Source of the DNA: Mycobacterium asiaticum
GTDB taxonomy: Bacteria; Actinomycetota; Actinomycetes; Mycobacteriales; Mycobacteriaceae
Assembly: GCF_001673365.1 (NCBI RefSeq)
Contig: NZ_LZLS01000112.1
Coordinates: 1 to 64,000 of the forward strand
Length of the DNA stretch: 64,000 nt
Direction: 5' to 3'
In this document: piece by piece, positions 25,838 to 35,016 of the stretch
Numbering within the stretch: the stretch's first letter is position 1
How the letters are laid out: each line of letters opens with the position of its first letter
Made by a program: the position numbers and the translations under genes
Notes under the pieces: model-generated
Seen by the model: the letters and a program-made list of their open reading frames with translations, nothing else
Told to the model about the DNA's origin: nothing
The model's database searches: none

Positions 25838-27465
25838 TCGGGTTCCATGTGCGGGTAGTTGTGGTCAGTGGCGGCGACGAACGTCTCCTTGATGGTGCGT
25901 GCCGAGGTCCAGCGCAACAGGTTCAGCGCCGACCCGGCTTTGTCATTGGTGCCCGACCCGCGGGAACCCCCGAACGGTTGACGGCCGACCACGGCGCCGG
26001 TCGGTTTGTCGTTGACATAGAAGTTGCCCGCCGCGAACCGCAGACGCTGCTGGGCGCTCAGCACGGCCGCGCGATCATCGGCAATCACCGCGCCGGTCAA
26101 CGCATATCGGGATCCGGTGTCGACGACTTCGAGGATCCGGTCGTATTGGTCGTCGGGGTAGACGTGCACCGACAGCAGCGGCCCGAAGTATTCGGTGGCG
26201 AACGCCTCGTCGGTTGGGTCGTCGGACAATAGGACCGTGGGACGGACGAAATACCCTTCGTTGTCGTCGTATTCGCCGCCGACGGCGATGGTGATCCCGG
26301 CCGCACCCTTGGCTCGCTCGATCGCATCGACGTTCTTGACGAACGCGCGTCGGTCGATCAGCGCACCGCCGAAGTTGGACAGGTCGGTGACGTCGCCGTA
26401 GCGCAAATCGGCTGCGGCGCCGAGGAAGTCGTCGCCCATTCGTTGCCACACCGAACGGGCGATGAACGCCCGCGACGCCGCCGAGCACTTCTGGCCCTGG
26501 TAGTCGAACGCGCCGCGAATCAGCGCCGTGCGCAACACATCCGGGCGTGCTGAAGCGTGAGCGACCACGAAGTCCTTGCCGCCCGTCTCGCCGACCAGCC
26601 GCGGATAGCTGTGGTAGCGGCCGATATTGGTGCCGACCCGTTGCCATAGTTGTTGGAAGGTGGAGGTGGATCCGGTGAAGTGAATACCGGCCAGCCGCGG
26701 GTCGCTCAGCGCCACATCCGACACGTCCAGCCCATCACCGGTGACCAGATTGATCACGCCGGGTGGCAACCCCGCGTCCTCGAGCAGTTGCATGGTCAGA
26801 TACGCCGACAGGGTCTGGGTGATCGACGGCTTCCACACCACGGTGTTGCCCATCAGCGCCGGCGCGGTGGGCAGGTTGGCCGCAATCGAGGTGAAGTTGA
26901 AGGGGGTGATGGCGTAGACGAAACCGTCCAGCGGTCGGTAGTCACTGCGGTTCCACTCCCCCGGACCGCTGATCGGCTGCTGGGCGAGGATTTGTCGGGC
27001 GAACGCTACGTTGAATCGCCAGAAGTCGACCTGCTCGCACGGCGCGTCGATCTCGGCTTGGTACACCGATTTGGATTGCCCCAGCATGGTGGCGGCCGCG
27101 ATCTTCTCCCGCCACGGTCCGGCCAGCAGGTCGGCCGCGCGCAGGAATACCGCGGCGCGTTCGTCGGAGGGCGTCTGAGCCCACGTGCTTCTCGCGGCCA
27201 TCGCGGCCTCGACTGCCGCGGACGCGTCCTCGTACCTCGCGTTGGTCAAGGTGCCGAGTTTCGCGGCATGCCGATGCGGCTGCACGACGTCGATTCGTTC
27301 GCCGCCGCCCATTTGGTGCTTGCCCGCGATGACGTGCGGCAGGTCGATCGGGTGGTCGGCCAGTGCGGTCAGTTCGGCGCGCAACCGGCTGCGTTCGGGC
27401 GAACCGGGCGCGTAGTCGTGGACCGGTTCGTTGGCGGGCATCGGTACCGCGGTGATGGCGTCCAT
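25834..27465 (-). CDS. pruA: PruA, 1-pyrroline-5-carboxylate dehydrogenase
   Basis: A 543-residue ALDH-superfamily enzyme that converts glutamate semialdehyde/pyrroline-5-carboxylate to glutamate with NAD. Family landmarks are ITPFNFTSIAANLPTAP, VVWKPSITQTL, IHFTGSTSTF, LVGETGGKDF (general base Glu), DYQGQKCSAASRA (nucleophile Cys327) and EYFGPLLSVHVY. ATG at 27465 gives the same first residues as Rv1187 (MDAIT) and is used instead of an upstream in-frame start. Divergent from pruC; transcription with pruB is coupled. Confidence 0.95.
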   Translation of the reverse strand: MDAITAVPMPANEPVHDYAPGSPERSRLRAELTALADHPIDLPHVIAGKHQMGGGERIDVVQPHRHAAKLGTLTNARYEDASAAVEAAMAARSTWAQTPSDERAAVFLRAADLLAGPWREKIAAATMLGQSKSVYQAEIDAPCEQVDFWRFNVAFARQILAQQPISGPGEWNRSDYRPLDGFVYAITPFNFTSIAANLPTAPALMGNTVVWKPSITQTLSAYLTMQLLEDAGLPPGVINLVTGDGLDVSDVALSDPRLAGIHFTGSTSTFQQLWQRVGTNIGRYHSYPRLVGETGGKDFVVAHASARPDVLRTALIRGAFDYQGQKCSAASRAFIARSVWQRMGDDFLGAAADLRYGDVTDLSNFGGALIDRRAFVKNVDAIERAKGAAGITIAVGGEYDDNEGYFVRPTVLLSDDPTDEAFATEYFGPLLSVHVYPDDQYDRILEVVDTGSRYALTGAVIADDRAAVLSAQQRLRFAAGNFYVNDKPTGAVVGRQPFGGSRGSGTNDKAGSALNLLRWTSARTIKETFVAATDHNYPHMEPE

Positions 27466-27479
27466 GCAGCCAGGATGCC

Positions 27480-27497
27480 CATCGCGCACCAGCGATG
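27480..27497. promoter_or_regulatory. Palindrome in the pruA-pruC intergenic region (candidate operator)
   Basis: CATCGC-GCACCA-GCGATG has perfect 6-bp arms and lies 15-32 bases upstream of pruA and about 50 bases upstream of pruC, in the only spacer between these divergent genes. It could be a PruC binding site; nothing but position and symmetry supports this. Confidence 0.3.
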
Positions 27498-27548
27498 AGT
27501 TGGCTGATTCGACAACATCAACCGCTCTTCCTAGTAGGATCGAACAAT

Positions 27549-29180
27549 ATGCGAGCACCCGGTGTCGGACTGGGACAGTTGCTGCTCGCCCTGGACGCGA
27601 CCATGGTGAATCTGGTTGCCGCACCGCGCGGCCTGGATCTTGCGGTGGCGACGGCGGCGTTGATCGATTCCGACGACATTCGGCTGGGGCTGGCGCCGGC
27701 CGCGGGCTCGGCCGACGTGTTCTTTCTGCTCGGAGTCACCGACTGGGAGGCGGTGCGCTGGGTCGGCGGCCCGGGCAGATCCCCGGTGCAGGCTCCGGTG
27801 GCCATCTTCGTCAAGGAGCCGACTGACGCACTGGTGGCGCGCGCGGCGCAAGCCGGTTCGGCGGTGGTCGCAGTCGAACCGCAGGCCCGCTGGGAGCGGA
27901 TATACCAGCTGGTCAACCACGTTTTGGAACATCACGGCGACCCGGCGGACCCGCAGGAGGACTCCGGCACCGACCTGTTCGGTCTGGCGCAGTCGTTGGC
28001 CGAGCGCATCCATGGAATGGTCAGCATCGAAGACGCCCAGTCACATGTGCTGGCGTATTCGGCCTCCAATGACGAGGCCGACGAGTTGCGTCGGCTGTCC
28101 ATCCTGGGCCGCGCCGGGCCACCTGAGCATCTGCAATGGATCGGTCAGTGGGGCATCTTCGACGCGTTGCGGGCCGGCGATGCGGCGGTGCGTGTCGCCG
28201 AGCGTCCCGAGCTGGGACTACGTCCGCGGCTGGCGATTGGCATCCATCAATCCGGTCCGCCGCGCATCCCGGATTTCGTCGGCGCGATTTGGGTGCAGCA
28301 GGGCGCCCGGCCGTTGGCTGAGGACGCCGAGGAGATACTGCGCGGCGCCGCCGTGCTGGCGGCGCGGATCATAGCCCGCTTGGCGGCTCGTCCGTCGACG
28401 CACGCCCGGCGGGTGCAACAGTTGCTCGGGCTGGGCCAGGCCGACGCGGGTGACGTCGCCGCGATCGCCCGCGAACTCAGCCTGCCCGTGGCGGCCACCG
28501 GCGCACTGATCGGCTGGGACACCGTCGGCAGCTCCGACCCTCACCCCCGACTCGGCGAGGTCTTAGCGTTGAGCGCCAGCGCTTTTCGGCATGATGCCCA
28601 AGTGGCATCGCACGGTCGACGGGTGTACGTGCTGCTCCCGCAGATCGCGAAATCCCGATCGGTCGCGTCCTGGGTCCGCGGCACGATCAGTGCGCTGCGT
28701 ACGGAGTTGAATGTCGGTTTGCGCGCGGCTATCGCGGCTCCGGTCACCGGCCTGGCCGCGGTGGCAGCGGCTCGCCTCGAGGTGGATCGCGTGCTGGATA
28801 GCGCCGGACGCCACCCTGTCGCGATCGGACAGGTGACCTCGCTAGCCGAGGCGCGCACCACGGTCTTGCTGGACGAGATCGTCGCCCTGGTGAGTGCGGA
28901 CGAGCGCCTGGTCGACCCACGGATACATGACTTGTGCGCGAAAGATCCGGTTCTGGTCGACACCCTGCGGGCATACCTGGATTGCTTCGGCGACATCGGC
29001 GCCGCCGCCACCCGGTTGCAGGTGCATCCCAACACGATTCGCTATCGGGTGCGGCGAATTGAGCGCCTGTTATCCACTTCGTTCGCCGATCCCGATGTGC
29101 GACTTGTGTTTTCGCTCGGATTGCGGGTAGTGGGAGCGGCTGCTTCTCGCCCGGGGGGCCCGGCCGGGGGTAAGCTCTAA
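27549..29180 (+). CDS. pruC: PruC, PucR-type transcriptional activator of proline genes
   Basis: A 543-residue regulator of the PucR/CdaR class. The N-terminal half is a sensory region (about 1-300). A GGDEF-like degenerate middle region precedes the C-terminal PucR helix-turn-helix, visible as TLRAYLDCFGDIGAAATRL and VHPNTIRYRVRRIERLL near the end. The divergent arrangement with pruA-pruB matches Rv1186c, which has been described as the activator of proline catabolism. ATG at 27549 is used because it matches the orthologue start (MRAPGVGLGQ) and follows AGGAT by about 10 bases; the frame is open a little further upstream. Confidence 0.88.
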   Translation: MRAPGVGLGQLLLALDATMVNLVAAPRGLDLAVATAALIDSDDIRLGLAPAAGSADVFFLLGVTDWEAVRWVGGPGRSPVQAPVAIFVKEPTDALVARAAQAGSAVVAVEPQARWERIYQLVNHVLEHHGDPADPQEDSGTDLFGLAQSLAERIHGMVSIEDAQSHVLAYSASNDEADELRRLSILGRAGPPEHLQWIGQWGIFDALRAGDAAVRVAERPELGLRPRLAIGIHQSGPPRIPDFVGAIWVQQGARPLAEDAEEILRGAAVLAARIIARLAARPSTHARRVQQLLGLGQADAGDVAAIARELSLPVAATGALIGWDTVGSSDPHPRLGEVLALSASAFRHDAQVASHGRRVYVLLPQIAKSRSVASWVRGTISALRTELNVGLRAAIAAPVTGLAAVAAARLEVDRVLDSAGRHPVAIGQVTSLAEARTTVLLDEIVALVSADERLVDPRIHDLCAKDPVLVDTLRAYLDCFGDIGAAATRLQVHPNTIRYRVRRIERLLSTSFADPDVRLVFSLGLRVVGAAASRPGGPAGGKL

Positions 29181-29228
29181 TCGCTCGATCCAGCTACTAC
29201 CCGCTGGTCGCGACGTGTGGAGGTACCC

Positions 29229-29654
29229 ATGACGGACCAACCGCCTTACCCGCCGCCGTATCCGGGCCCGCCGCCCGGCGGGTCCGGGTATCCCCCGCCG
29301 CCCGGCGGTTATGGCGGCTACGGTTACCCACCGCCGCCGCAGAACTACGGGCCCAGCACCAACGCGATGGCGCTTGCCGCGCTTATCGCTTCGATAACCG
29401 GATTTATCACCTGCGGCCTGGGGGCCGTTTTAGGGCTGATTTTCGGTTTCATCGGCCTCAGCCAGATCAAGCGAACCGGTGACGGCGGTCGCGGTTTGGC
29501 GATAGCCGGAATCGTGATCAGTCTGGCGACATTTGGCATTTTCCTGATCGCCCTCATCATCGGGCTGGTCACCGACGACCATTCCAATAGTTCCGCGCCG
29601 GCAACGGCGATAGTAATCATCAGCGATAGCCATCCCGCTGACCTGGTCGCCTGA
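29229..29654 (+). CDS. Proline-rich, two-TM DUF4190-type membrane protein
   Basis: A 141-residue protein. Residues 1-45 are rich in Pro, Gly and Tyr (YPPPYPGPPPGGSGYPPPP), and are followed by two transmembrane helices (roughly 50-82 and 90-115) separated by SQIKRTGDGGRGLAIAG. This is the DUF4190 layout common in actinobacteria; no function is known. ATG at 29229 is chosen because a strong GGAGGT lies 7 bases ahead; a GTG 12 bases upstream is less likely. It lies between pruC and the sulfation operon and may belong to either. Confidence 0.8.
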   Translation: MTDQPPYPPPYPGPPPGGSGYPPPPGGYGGYGYPPPPQNYGPSTNAMALAALIASITGFITCGLGAVLGLIFGFIGLSQIKRTGDGGRGLAIAGIVISLATFGIFLIALIIGLVTDDHSNSSAPATAIVIISDSHPADLVA

Positions 29655-29738
29655 AGTTGGCGCGTGCGCAATAGTTTTTCTCAGGGTGATGGTAACTGTA
29701 AGTGTTGCAGCGGATTTCCGTGCGGTTAGGCTGCGTGG

Positions 29739-30542
29739 GTGGCCGATCACCCGTCGTCATATCTAGTGCTGGCATCGCAGCGCAGCGGCAGTACGCTGCT
29801 GGTCGAATCGCTGCGCGCGACCGGCGTGGCCGGTGAGCCGCAGGAGTTTTTCCAATACTTGCCCACCACCAGTCAGTCGCCCCAACCTCGGGAGTGGTTT
29901 GCCGGCGTTGAGGACGAATCGATACTGAGCCTGTTGGACCCACTCGACGAGGGAAAGCCCGACCTGGCACCGCCTGAGATCTGGCGTGACTACATCCGCA
30001 CCGTCGGGCGCACTCCCAACGGCGTGTGGGGCGGCAAGTTGATGTGGAACCAGACGCCGCTGCTGCTGGATCGGGTGTCTGGACTCGAAGAGCGATCGGG
30101 TGAGGGATTGCTGGCCGCGATCCGCGACGTCGTTGGTGAGGACCCACTGCTCATCCATATCCACCGGCCCGATGTGGTCTCGCAGGCGGTGTCGTTTTGG
30201 CGCGCCGTGCAGACGCGGGTGTGGCGGGGCAGGCCCGACCCGGTCCGCGACGCGCGTGCCACTTACCACGCGGGCGCGATTGCTCACGTCGTCAAGATGT
30301 TGCAGGCGCAAGAGGCAGGCTGGCAGGCCTGGTTCGAGGAAGAGAACGTCAAACCGATCGAGATCTCCTATCCGGTGTTGTGGCGCAACCTGACTCAGGT
30401 GGTGGGCGACATTCTGGAACAGTTGGGGCTGGACCGGCGGCAGGCACCGGAGCCGGTGCTACAGCGGCAGGCCGACCAGCGTTCCGATGAGTGGGTGGAC
30501 CGCTATCGGGTGGATGCCGAAAAGGAAGGCCTACCAACGTGA
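29739..30542 (+). CDS. stf0: Stf0, trehalose 2-sulfotransferase
   Basis: A 267-residue PAPS-dependent sulfotransferase nearly identical in pattern to M. smegmatis Stf0 and Rv0295c. The 5'-phosphosulfate loop is [19 protein letters not shown] (residues 11-29), [11 protein letters not shown] lies in the trehalose-binding region, [16 protein letters not shown] is the 3'-phosphate motif, and [13 protein letters not shown] closes the protein. Stf0 makes trehalose-2-sulfate, the head group of sulfolipid-type glycolipids. The start is GTG, and its stop overlaps the GTG of cysD (GTGA), tying it to PAPS synthesis. In M. tuberculosis stf0 and cysDN are far apart. Confidence 0.94.
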   Translation: MADHPSSYLVLASQRSGSTLLVESLRATGVAGEPQEFFQYLPTTSQSPQPREWFAGVEDESILSLLDPLDEGKPDLAPPEIWRDYIRTVGRTPNGVWGGKLMWNQTPLLLDRVSGLEERSGEGLLAAIRDVVGEDPLLIHIHRPDVVSQAVSFWRAVQTRVWRGRPDPVRDARATYHAGAIAHVVKMLQAQEAGWQAWFEEENVKPIEISYPVLWRNLTQVVGDILEQLGLDRRQAPEPVLQRQADQRSDEWVDRYRVDAEKEGLPT

Positions 30543-31453
30543 CCGCGACCAACACACTGCACGTCGACGAGCTGCGCCTGCTGGAAGCAGAGGCGGTGCA
30601 CATCATCCGCGAGGTCGTCGCCGAACTGGAACGCCCGGTGTTGCTGTTTTCGGCCGGTAAAGACTCGATAGTGTTACTTCGCTTGGCGGAGAAGGCATTC
30701 CGGCCGCTACCACTACCGTTTCCAGTCATGCACGTGGACACCGGGCACAACTTTCCCGAAGTGATCGAGTTCCGGGACCGCCGGGTCACCGGTGAGGGAC
30801 ACAAGCTGATAGTGGCCTCGGTCCAGGAATCGATCGACAAGGGCCGAGTGCCCGATCCCGGTCCCACTGCTTCGCGCAACCGCGCCCAGACCCGCACCCT
30901 GCTCGACGCACTGGAAGAAGGCGGCTTCGACGCGGCGTTCGGCGGCGCCCGCCGCGACGAGGAACGCGCCCGCGCAAAGGAACGGATTCTGAGCTTCCGC
31001 GACGAATTCGGTCAATGGGACCCACGTGCTCAGCGCCCCGAGCCGTGGACCCTCTACAACGGCCGGATCAAGAAGGGCGAACAGGTCCGGGTGTTTCCGC
31101 TAAGCAACTGGACCGAACTCGATATCTGGCGTTACATCGAGCTCGAAGGCCTGGAGATCCCGTCGATTTACTACGCGCATGAGCGAGAGGTGTTCGAGCG
31201 CGACGGCATTCTGCTGGCGGTGTCGGAATATGCCACGCCGCAGAATGGTGAAACCGCGGCCGTCGAATGGGTGCGATATCGCACCGTCGGCGACCTGACC
31301 ATCACCGGGGCGGTGCGTTCCGAGGCCACCGACATCACCGGCGTCATCGTCGAAATATCGGCGGCCACGGTGTCCGAGCGCGGTGAGACGCGCGCCGATG
31401 ACCGCACCTCGGCGGCCGCGATGGAAGACCGCAAGCGAGAGGGCTACTTCTGA
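30539..31453 (+). CDS. cysD: CysD, sulfate adenylyltransferase subunit 2
   Basis: A 304-residue ATP-pyrophosphatase-fold protein that makes adenosine 5'-phosphosulfate from ATP and sulfate, together with the CysN GTPase. The PP-loop is [35 protein letters not shown] and [17 protein letters not shown] are typical of CysD, as is the final [11 protein letters not shown] at 30539 is chosen because it overlaps the stf0 stop; the frame is open 48 bases further upstream. Its stop overlaps the cysNC ATG (TGATG), giving a three-gene coupled operon. Confidence 0.94.
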   Translation: MTATNTLHVDELRLLEAEAVHIIREVVAELERPVLLFSAGKDSIVLLRLAEKAFRPLPLPFPVMHVDTGHNFPEVIEFRDRRVTGEGHKLIVASVQESIDKGRVPDPGPTASRNRAQTRTLLDALEEGGFDAAFGGARRDEERARAKERILSFRDEFGQWDPRAQRPEPWTLYNGRIKKGEQVRVFPLSNWTELDIWRYIELEGLEIPSIYYAHEREVFERDGILLAVSEYATPQNGETAAVEWVRYRTVGDLTITGAVRSEATDITGVIVEISAATVSERGETRADDRTSAAAMEDRKREGYF

Positions 31454-33378
31454 TGACCACCTCCGAAAAGACCGGCAAGGTGGAAAAGATCTTGCACCCC
31501 AGGGGCGTAACGCGTCAGTTGTTGCGCATCACCACCGCGGGTTCGGTGGACGACGGCAAGAGCACCCTGATCGGACGGCTGTTGCACGACACCGACAGCC
31601 TGCCGTTGGACCACCTGGAGGCGGTCACCGACGAGGAGGGCGTCGCCGACTTGGCCGCGCTTTCCGATGGACTGCGTGCCGAACGCGAGCAGGGCATCAC
31701 CATCGACGTCGCCTACCGATTCTTTTCCACCGAGACTCGCAGCTACATCCTGGCCGATACGCCCGGCCATGAGCGCTACACCCGCAACATGTTCACCGGT
31801 GCCTCCAACGCCCACGTCGCGATCCTGCTTGTGGATGCGCGCGCCGGCGTGCTGCGCCAGACCCGCAGGCATGCCCGAATCGCAAAGTTGTTGGGCATCA
31901 AGCACTTTGTGGCGGCGGTGAACAAGATCGACCTAATCGACTTCGACCGCGGCAAGTTCGCCGAGGTCGAGGAACAGCTGAGCCAGGTAGCGGGGCGGCT
32001 GGGCGAGGTCGACATCAAGGTGATCCCGATCGCCGCCAAGCACGGGGACAACGTGGTGCACAGCTCTGAACGGACCCCGTGGTACGAGGGACCGACTCTG
32101 CTCGAGTACCTCGAGAACGTGGAACTCGCCGCGCCAAACGCCGAGGCGTCGCGACTGCGACTGCCGGTGCAGTGGGTGTCGCGGCCGACCGAGAACGTGC
32201 GCCGGCGCTACACCGGGCGGCTGGCGGCCGGGACGCTCAGCGTCGGCGATCCGGTGGTATCGCTACCTGCCGGCACGCGTTCGGAAGTGACTTCGTTAGA
32301 CACCCTCGACGACGGCCGGACCACAGCGGTTACGCCACTGTCGGTTTCGATCGAACTCGCCGACGACATCGACGTGGGCCGCGGTGATGTCCTGGTGCGC
32401 GGCGCCGACGATGCGGTGCACCCGGTGCTGGCCCGGGAGATCGACGCAACAGTCTGCTGGTTTATCGACTCCCCATTGCGCGCCGGCGACCGATTGGCGC
32501 TCAAGCAAACCACCAAGACGGTGCGGGCCACCGTTCAAGAACTGCACTCGCGGCTGGACCCCGAAACCCTCGACGAACTCGACCAGCCAGTCGAACTGAC
32601 GCTCAACGACATTGGCACTGTGACATTGCGAACCAGCTCTGTCGTCATCGCCGATCCCTACGTCGACAACCGCGATAGCGGCTCGTTCATCCTGATCGAC
32701 GAAGCCAGCAACGACACCGTCGGCGCAGGCACCATCATCGAGGCCCGCGAAGTCAAGCCTGGTACCCATTCGCGCAGCGACATCCGTTGGCACCCATCGG
32801 CCCTGGACCGCAAACACCGTTGGAAGGCCACCGAGCAGTCGGGTGCGACCATCTGGTTCACCGGCCTGCCGGCCTCCGGCAAGTCAACGGTCGCGGTCGC
32901 GGTAGAACGGGCACTCGTGGAAACCGGTCGGGTGGCGTATCTGCTCGACGGTGACAACCTGCGCCACGGACTGTCCGACGATTTGGGCTTCTCGCCCGGC
33001 GATCGCACCGAAAACATCAGGCGGGTAGGTCATTTGACGCGCCTGCTGGCTGATGCGGGCGTGGTCGCGCTGGCCTCACTGGTGTCGCCGCTGAAGTCGG
33101 ACCGCGAGACCGCGCGCGCCCTCAACGATGCCGCAAAGTTGCCGTTCATCGAAGTGCACGTCGCAACCTCGCTCGAAGAATGCGAAAAGCGTGATCCCAA
33201 GGGCCTTTACGCACGCGCCCGCAAGGGCGAGCTCAAGGGTCTGACGGGTGTCGACGCGCCTTACGAGGCACCGGAAAACCCGGACCTCGTGCTCGACACC
33301 ACCGGCGCGGACATCGACGAGTTGGTGGCTCAAGTCATCAGGTTGCTCGACGAACGTAGTCCGCGCCGGTCGCACTGA
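31453..33378 (+). CDS. cysNC: CysNC, fused sulfate adenylyltransferase GTPase subunit and APS kinase
   Basis: A 641-residue bifunctional protein. Residues 25-240 are an EF-Tu-like GTPase with P-loop GSVDDGKST (about 30-38), DTPGHERYTRNM and AAVNKIDLIDF. Two beta-barrel domains follow. From about residue 455 an APS kinase domain has its own P-loop GLPASGKST (471-479), LDGDNLRHGLSDDLGFSPGD and RDPKGLYARARKGELKGLTG. With CysD it converts sulfate to APS and then phosphorylates it to PAPS, the donor that upstream Stf0 uses. It overlaps cysD by TGATG. The same fusion is found in M. tuberculosis Rv1286. Confidence 0.95.
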   Translation: MTTSEKTGKVEKILHPRGVTRQLLRITTAGSVDDGKSTLIGRLLHDTDSLPLDHLEAVTDEEGVADLAALSDGLRAEREQGITIDVAYRFFSTETRSYILADTPGHERYTRNMFTGASNAHVAILLVDARAGVLRQTRRHARIAKLLGIKHFVAAVNKIDLIDFDRGKFAEVEEQLSQVAGRLGEVDIKVIPIAAKHGDNVVHSSERTPWYEGPTLLEYLENVELAAPNAEASRLRLPVQWVSRPTENVRRRYTGRLAAGTLSVGDPVVSLPAGTRSEVTSLDTLDDGRTTAVTPLSVSIELADDIDVGRGDVLVRGADDAVHPVLAREIDATVCWFIDSPLRAGDRLALKQTTKTVRATVQELHSRLDPETLDELDQPVELTLNDIGTVTLRTSSVVIADPYVDNRDSGSFILIDEASNDTVGAGTIIEAREVKPGTHSRSDIRWHPSALDRKHRWKATEQSGATIWFTGLPASGKSTVAVAVERALVETGRVAYLLDGDNLRHGLSDDLGFSPGDRTENIRRVGHLTRLLADAGVVALASLVSPLKSDRETARALNDAAKLPFIEVHVATSLEECEKRDPKGLYARARKGELKGLTGVDAPYEAPENPDLVLDTTGADIDELVAQVIRLLDERSPRRSH

Positions 33379-33390
33379 CCAACGGTCAAA

Positions 33391-33465
33391 AACGGCAAGG
33401 TCGTCTCCTTGATGGGTGGGCGCTATCTCGACCACCTCGAGCGCCGCGATGGCGTCTGGACCCTG
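33391..33465 (+). pseudogene. Remnant of a SnoaL/NTF2-like protein gene
   Basis: In the frame starting at 33391 the DNA reads NGKVVSLMGGRYLDHLERRD, then GVWTL. The GGRYxDxxERRDGxW pattern is the strand near the C-terminus of SnoaL-type polyketide-cyclase-like proteins. No start or upstream domain is present: it begins 12 bases after the cysNC stop and runs into the 20-bp repeat, so it appears to be a decayed fragment. Confidence 0.45.
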
Positions 33466-33515
33466 TGCTCTCACGTGGTCGAGTGTGCTCTCACGGCTTT
33501 GCGTGTGCTCTCACG
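33464..33515. repeat. Three copies of TGTGCTCTCACG at 20-bp spacing
   Basis: Exact 12-mers start at 33464, 33484 and 33504. The 20-bp period is the same as in the tandem array at 4147-4206, and the array likewise abuts a dispersed-repeat copy. Confidence 0.85.
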
Positions 33516-33574
33516 GCGGGAATTTCGGCGATCGGCCGCCATGACTACACACGCAACGCCTTAGATGCACACTC
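33481..33574. repeat. Dispersed intergenic repeat, copy B (94 bp, inverted relative to copy A)
   Basis: The block starts GAGTGTGC and ends GCACACTC. Read on the minus strand it begins GAGTGTGCATCTAAGGCGTT, contains ATCGCCGAAATTCCCGCCGT and GCACACGCAAAGCCGTGAG, and so matches copy A (4203-4276) at both ends and in the middle, with a 20-bp insertion. It lies between cysNC and the convergent esterase. Confidence 0.75.
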
Positions 33575-33603
33575 GCGCCCGCCGATAGCCGGGGCAACCG
33601 AGG

Positions 33604-34860
33604 CTAACCGACGCGCTGGCGCTTCTCCGCTTGGGACAAGGCATAAACCTCGACCAGGAACTGTTCGACGGCCACCGCGGCATGTGCCGCCCGCGGGGAC
33701 CCGAAAATGTCGAAAGCGTGCTGCGCACAAGGCAGTTCGGCGTAGACGACGGGCTGGCGGCTGACCTCGCGCAGCCGAGCGGTGAAGCTGCGGGCCTGTT
33801 CGACCGGAATCAGTGAGTCGTTGGTGCCGTGCAGCACAAAAAACGGCGGCGCGTCCTCGGAAATGTGGGTGATCGACGAGGCCAGGCGAAACGGTTCGGC
33901 AATGTCGGCTCGGCTCATCTTGAACACCCGCTTGCCCATCATCGACGGCATCATCGGATGCACCGCATCGTCGCGGGTGAAGTCATAGAAGCCGTAAAAC
34001 GGCACGGCAGCTTGCACCCTGGTGTCGACCTCTTCGAACCCCGGCTGGAAGAGCGGCTCGTTAGGGGTAAGCGCCGCAAGGGAAGACAAGTGCCCGCCGG
34101 CCGATCCGCCCGTGATCGCGATCCATTCCGGATCGCCACCGTACTCGGCGATGTGCTCCTTGACCCACCCGATCGCCCGCTTGACGTCGGCAATCTGATC
34201 GGGCCAAGTCGAACGCGGGCTCAGCCGGTAGTTGATCGACACACACACCCAGCCCAGCTCCGCGAGGTGGCTCATCAACGGATGAGCCTGGCCGCGTTTG
34301 TTTCCCACCATCCAGGCACCGCCGTGGACTTGCAGCAGCACCGGCGCCTTGCCGCTGCGATCGAGGTCCGGGCGTCGCCAGATGTCGAGGTGGTTGCGCG
34401 AGCCGAACTCGCCGTAACTGATGTCGGCGTCGTGCGCGTAATCCCGCCAGATCCGCAACATGCGCGCCGCGCCCGGCTTCTTGGCCGTCGCACCCTCGGG
34501 CGGCGGCTGCTGCCACAGATCACCCCCATCGGTGCGGCGTCCGGGGCCCAGTCCGGCGTCGAGTGCCGCCGTCAGCGGCTCATTGGCCGAGCGGCCGATT
34601 CGGCCCAATGCCAGCAGTCCCAGCCAGGACACCCCCGACAGCAGCCAGCTGAACACCAGCCAGCGTGTGGACAGCCGACGCGACAGCGCGGCCAGTGCAC
34701 TGAAGTGAACCGCCAGCGATTGCACGGGCAACTCCGAGGCGAACAGGCCGAAAGCGAACGCGTAGCCCGCGCCGTAGCCGCGCTTGGCCCATGGACGGTA
34801 GCCATTGGCGGTGAATAGCAGCCCGAGTATCGATACCAATGCGGCCAGAAATCGTTTCAC
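33604..34860 (-). CDS. Membrane-anchored HSL-type esterase/lipase (LipM/LipQ-like)
   Basis: About 418 residues. The N-terminal 130 residues contain several hydrophobic helices (FLAALVSILGLLFTANGY, STRWLVFSWLLSGVSWLGLL), and the rest is an alpha/beta-hydrolase domain with the HSL-family HGGAWMVGNKRG oxyanion motif, the nucleophile elbow ITGGSAGGHLSS, LHGTNDSLIP (Asp) and CAQHAFDIFG (His). It is probably anchored in the membrane and cleaves an acyl ester; the substrate is unknown. The start is uncertain: GTG at 34860 has GGAGGGG 6 bases ahead, while ATG at 34866 or 34875 is in frame but poorly spaced. It converges on the cysNC operon and follows the MFS gene region. Confidence 0.85.
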   Translation of the reverse strand: MKRFLAALVSILGLLFTANGYRPWAKRGYGAGYAFAFGLFASELPVQSLAVHFSALAALSRRLSTRWLVFSWLLSGVSWLGLLALGRIGRSANEPLTAALDAGLGPGRRTDGGDLWQQPPPEGATAKKPGAARMLRIWRDYAHDADISYGEFGSRNHLDIWRRPDLDRSGKAPVLLQVHGGAWMVGNKRGQAHPLMSHLAELGWVCVSINYRLSPRSTWPDQIADVKRAIGWVKEHIAEYGGDPEWIAITGGSAGGHLSSLAALTPNEPLFQPGFEEVDTRVQAAVPFYGFYDFTRDDAVHPMMPSMMGKRVFKMSRADIAEPFRLASSITHISEDAPPFFVLHGTNDSLIPVEQARSFTARLREVSRQPVVYAELPCAQHAFDIFGSPRAAHAAVAVEQFLVEVYALSQAEKRQRVG

Positions 34861-35016
34861 GGCCATCCCCTCCATCGACAATGCGCACCACTGCGCAACT
34901 GGTTACTCAATCTAACCGGTTTCTGCGACCGCCCCCCGCCCGCGTCCCGGGTCCACCTGGACCGTTTCCCACTTTGCCGGGCCTTAACCGTCACGCACAA
35001 CAGCTGACCCGTGAAG

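Noticed and set aside
33465..33764. 99-codon frame across the repeat after cysNC
   Set aside because: It consists mainly of translated repeat DNA and runs into the esterase gene on the other strand.
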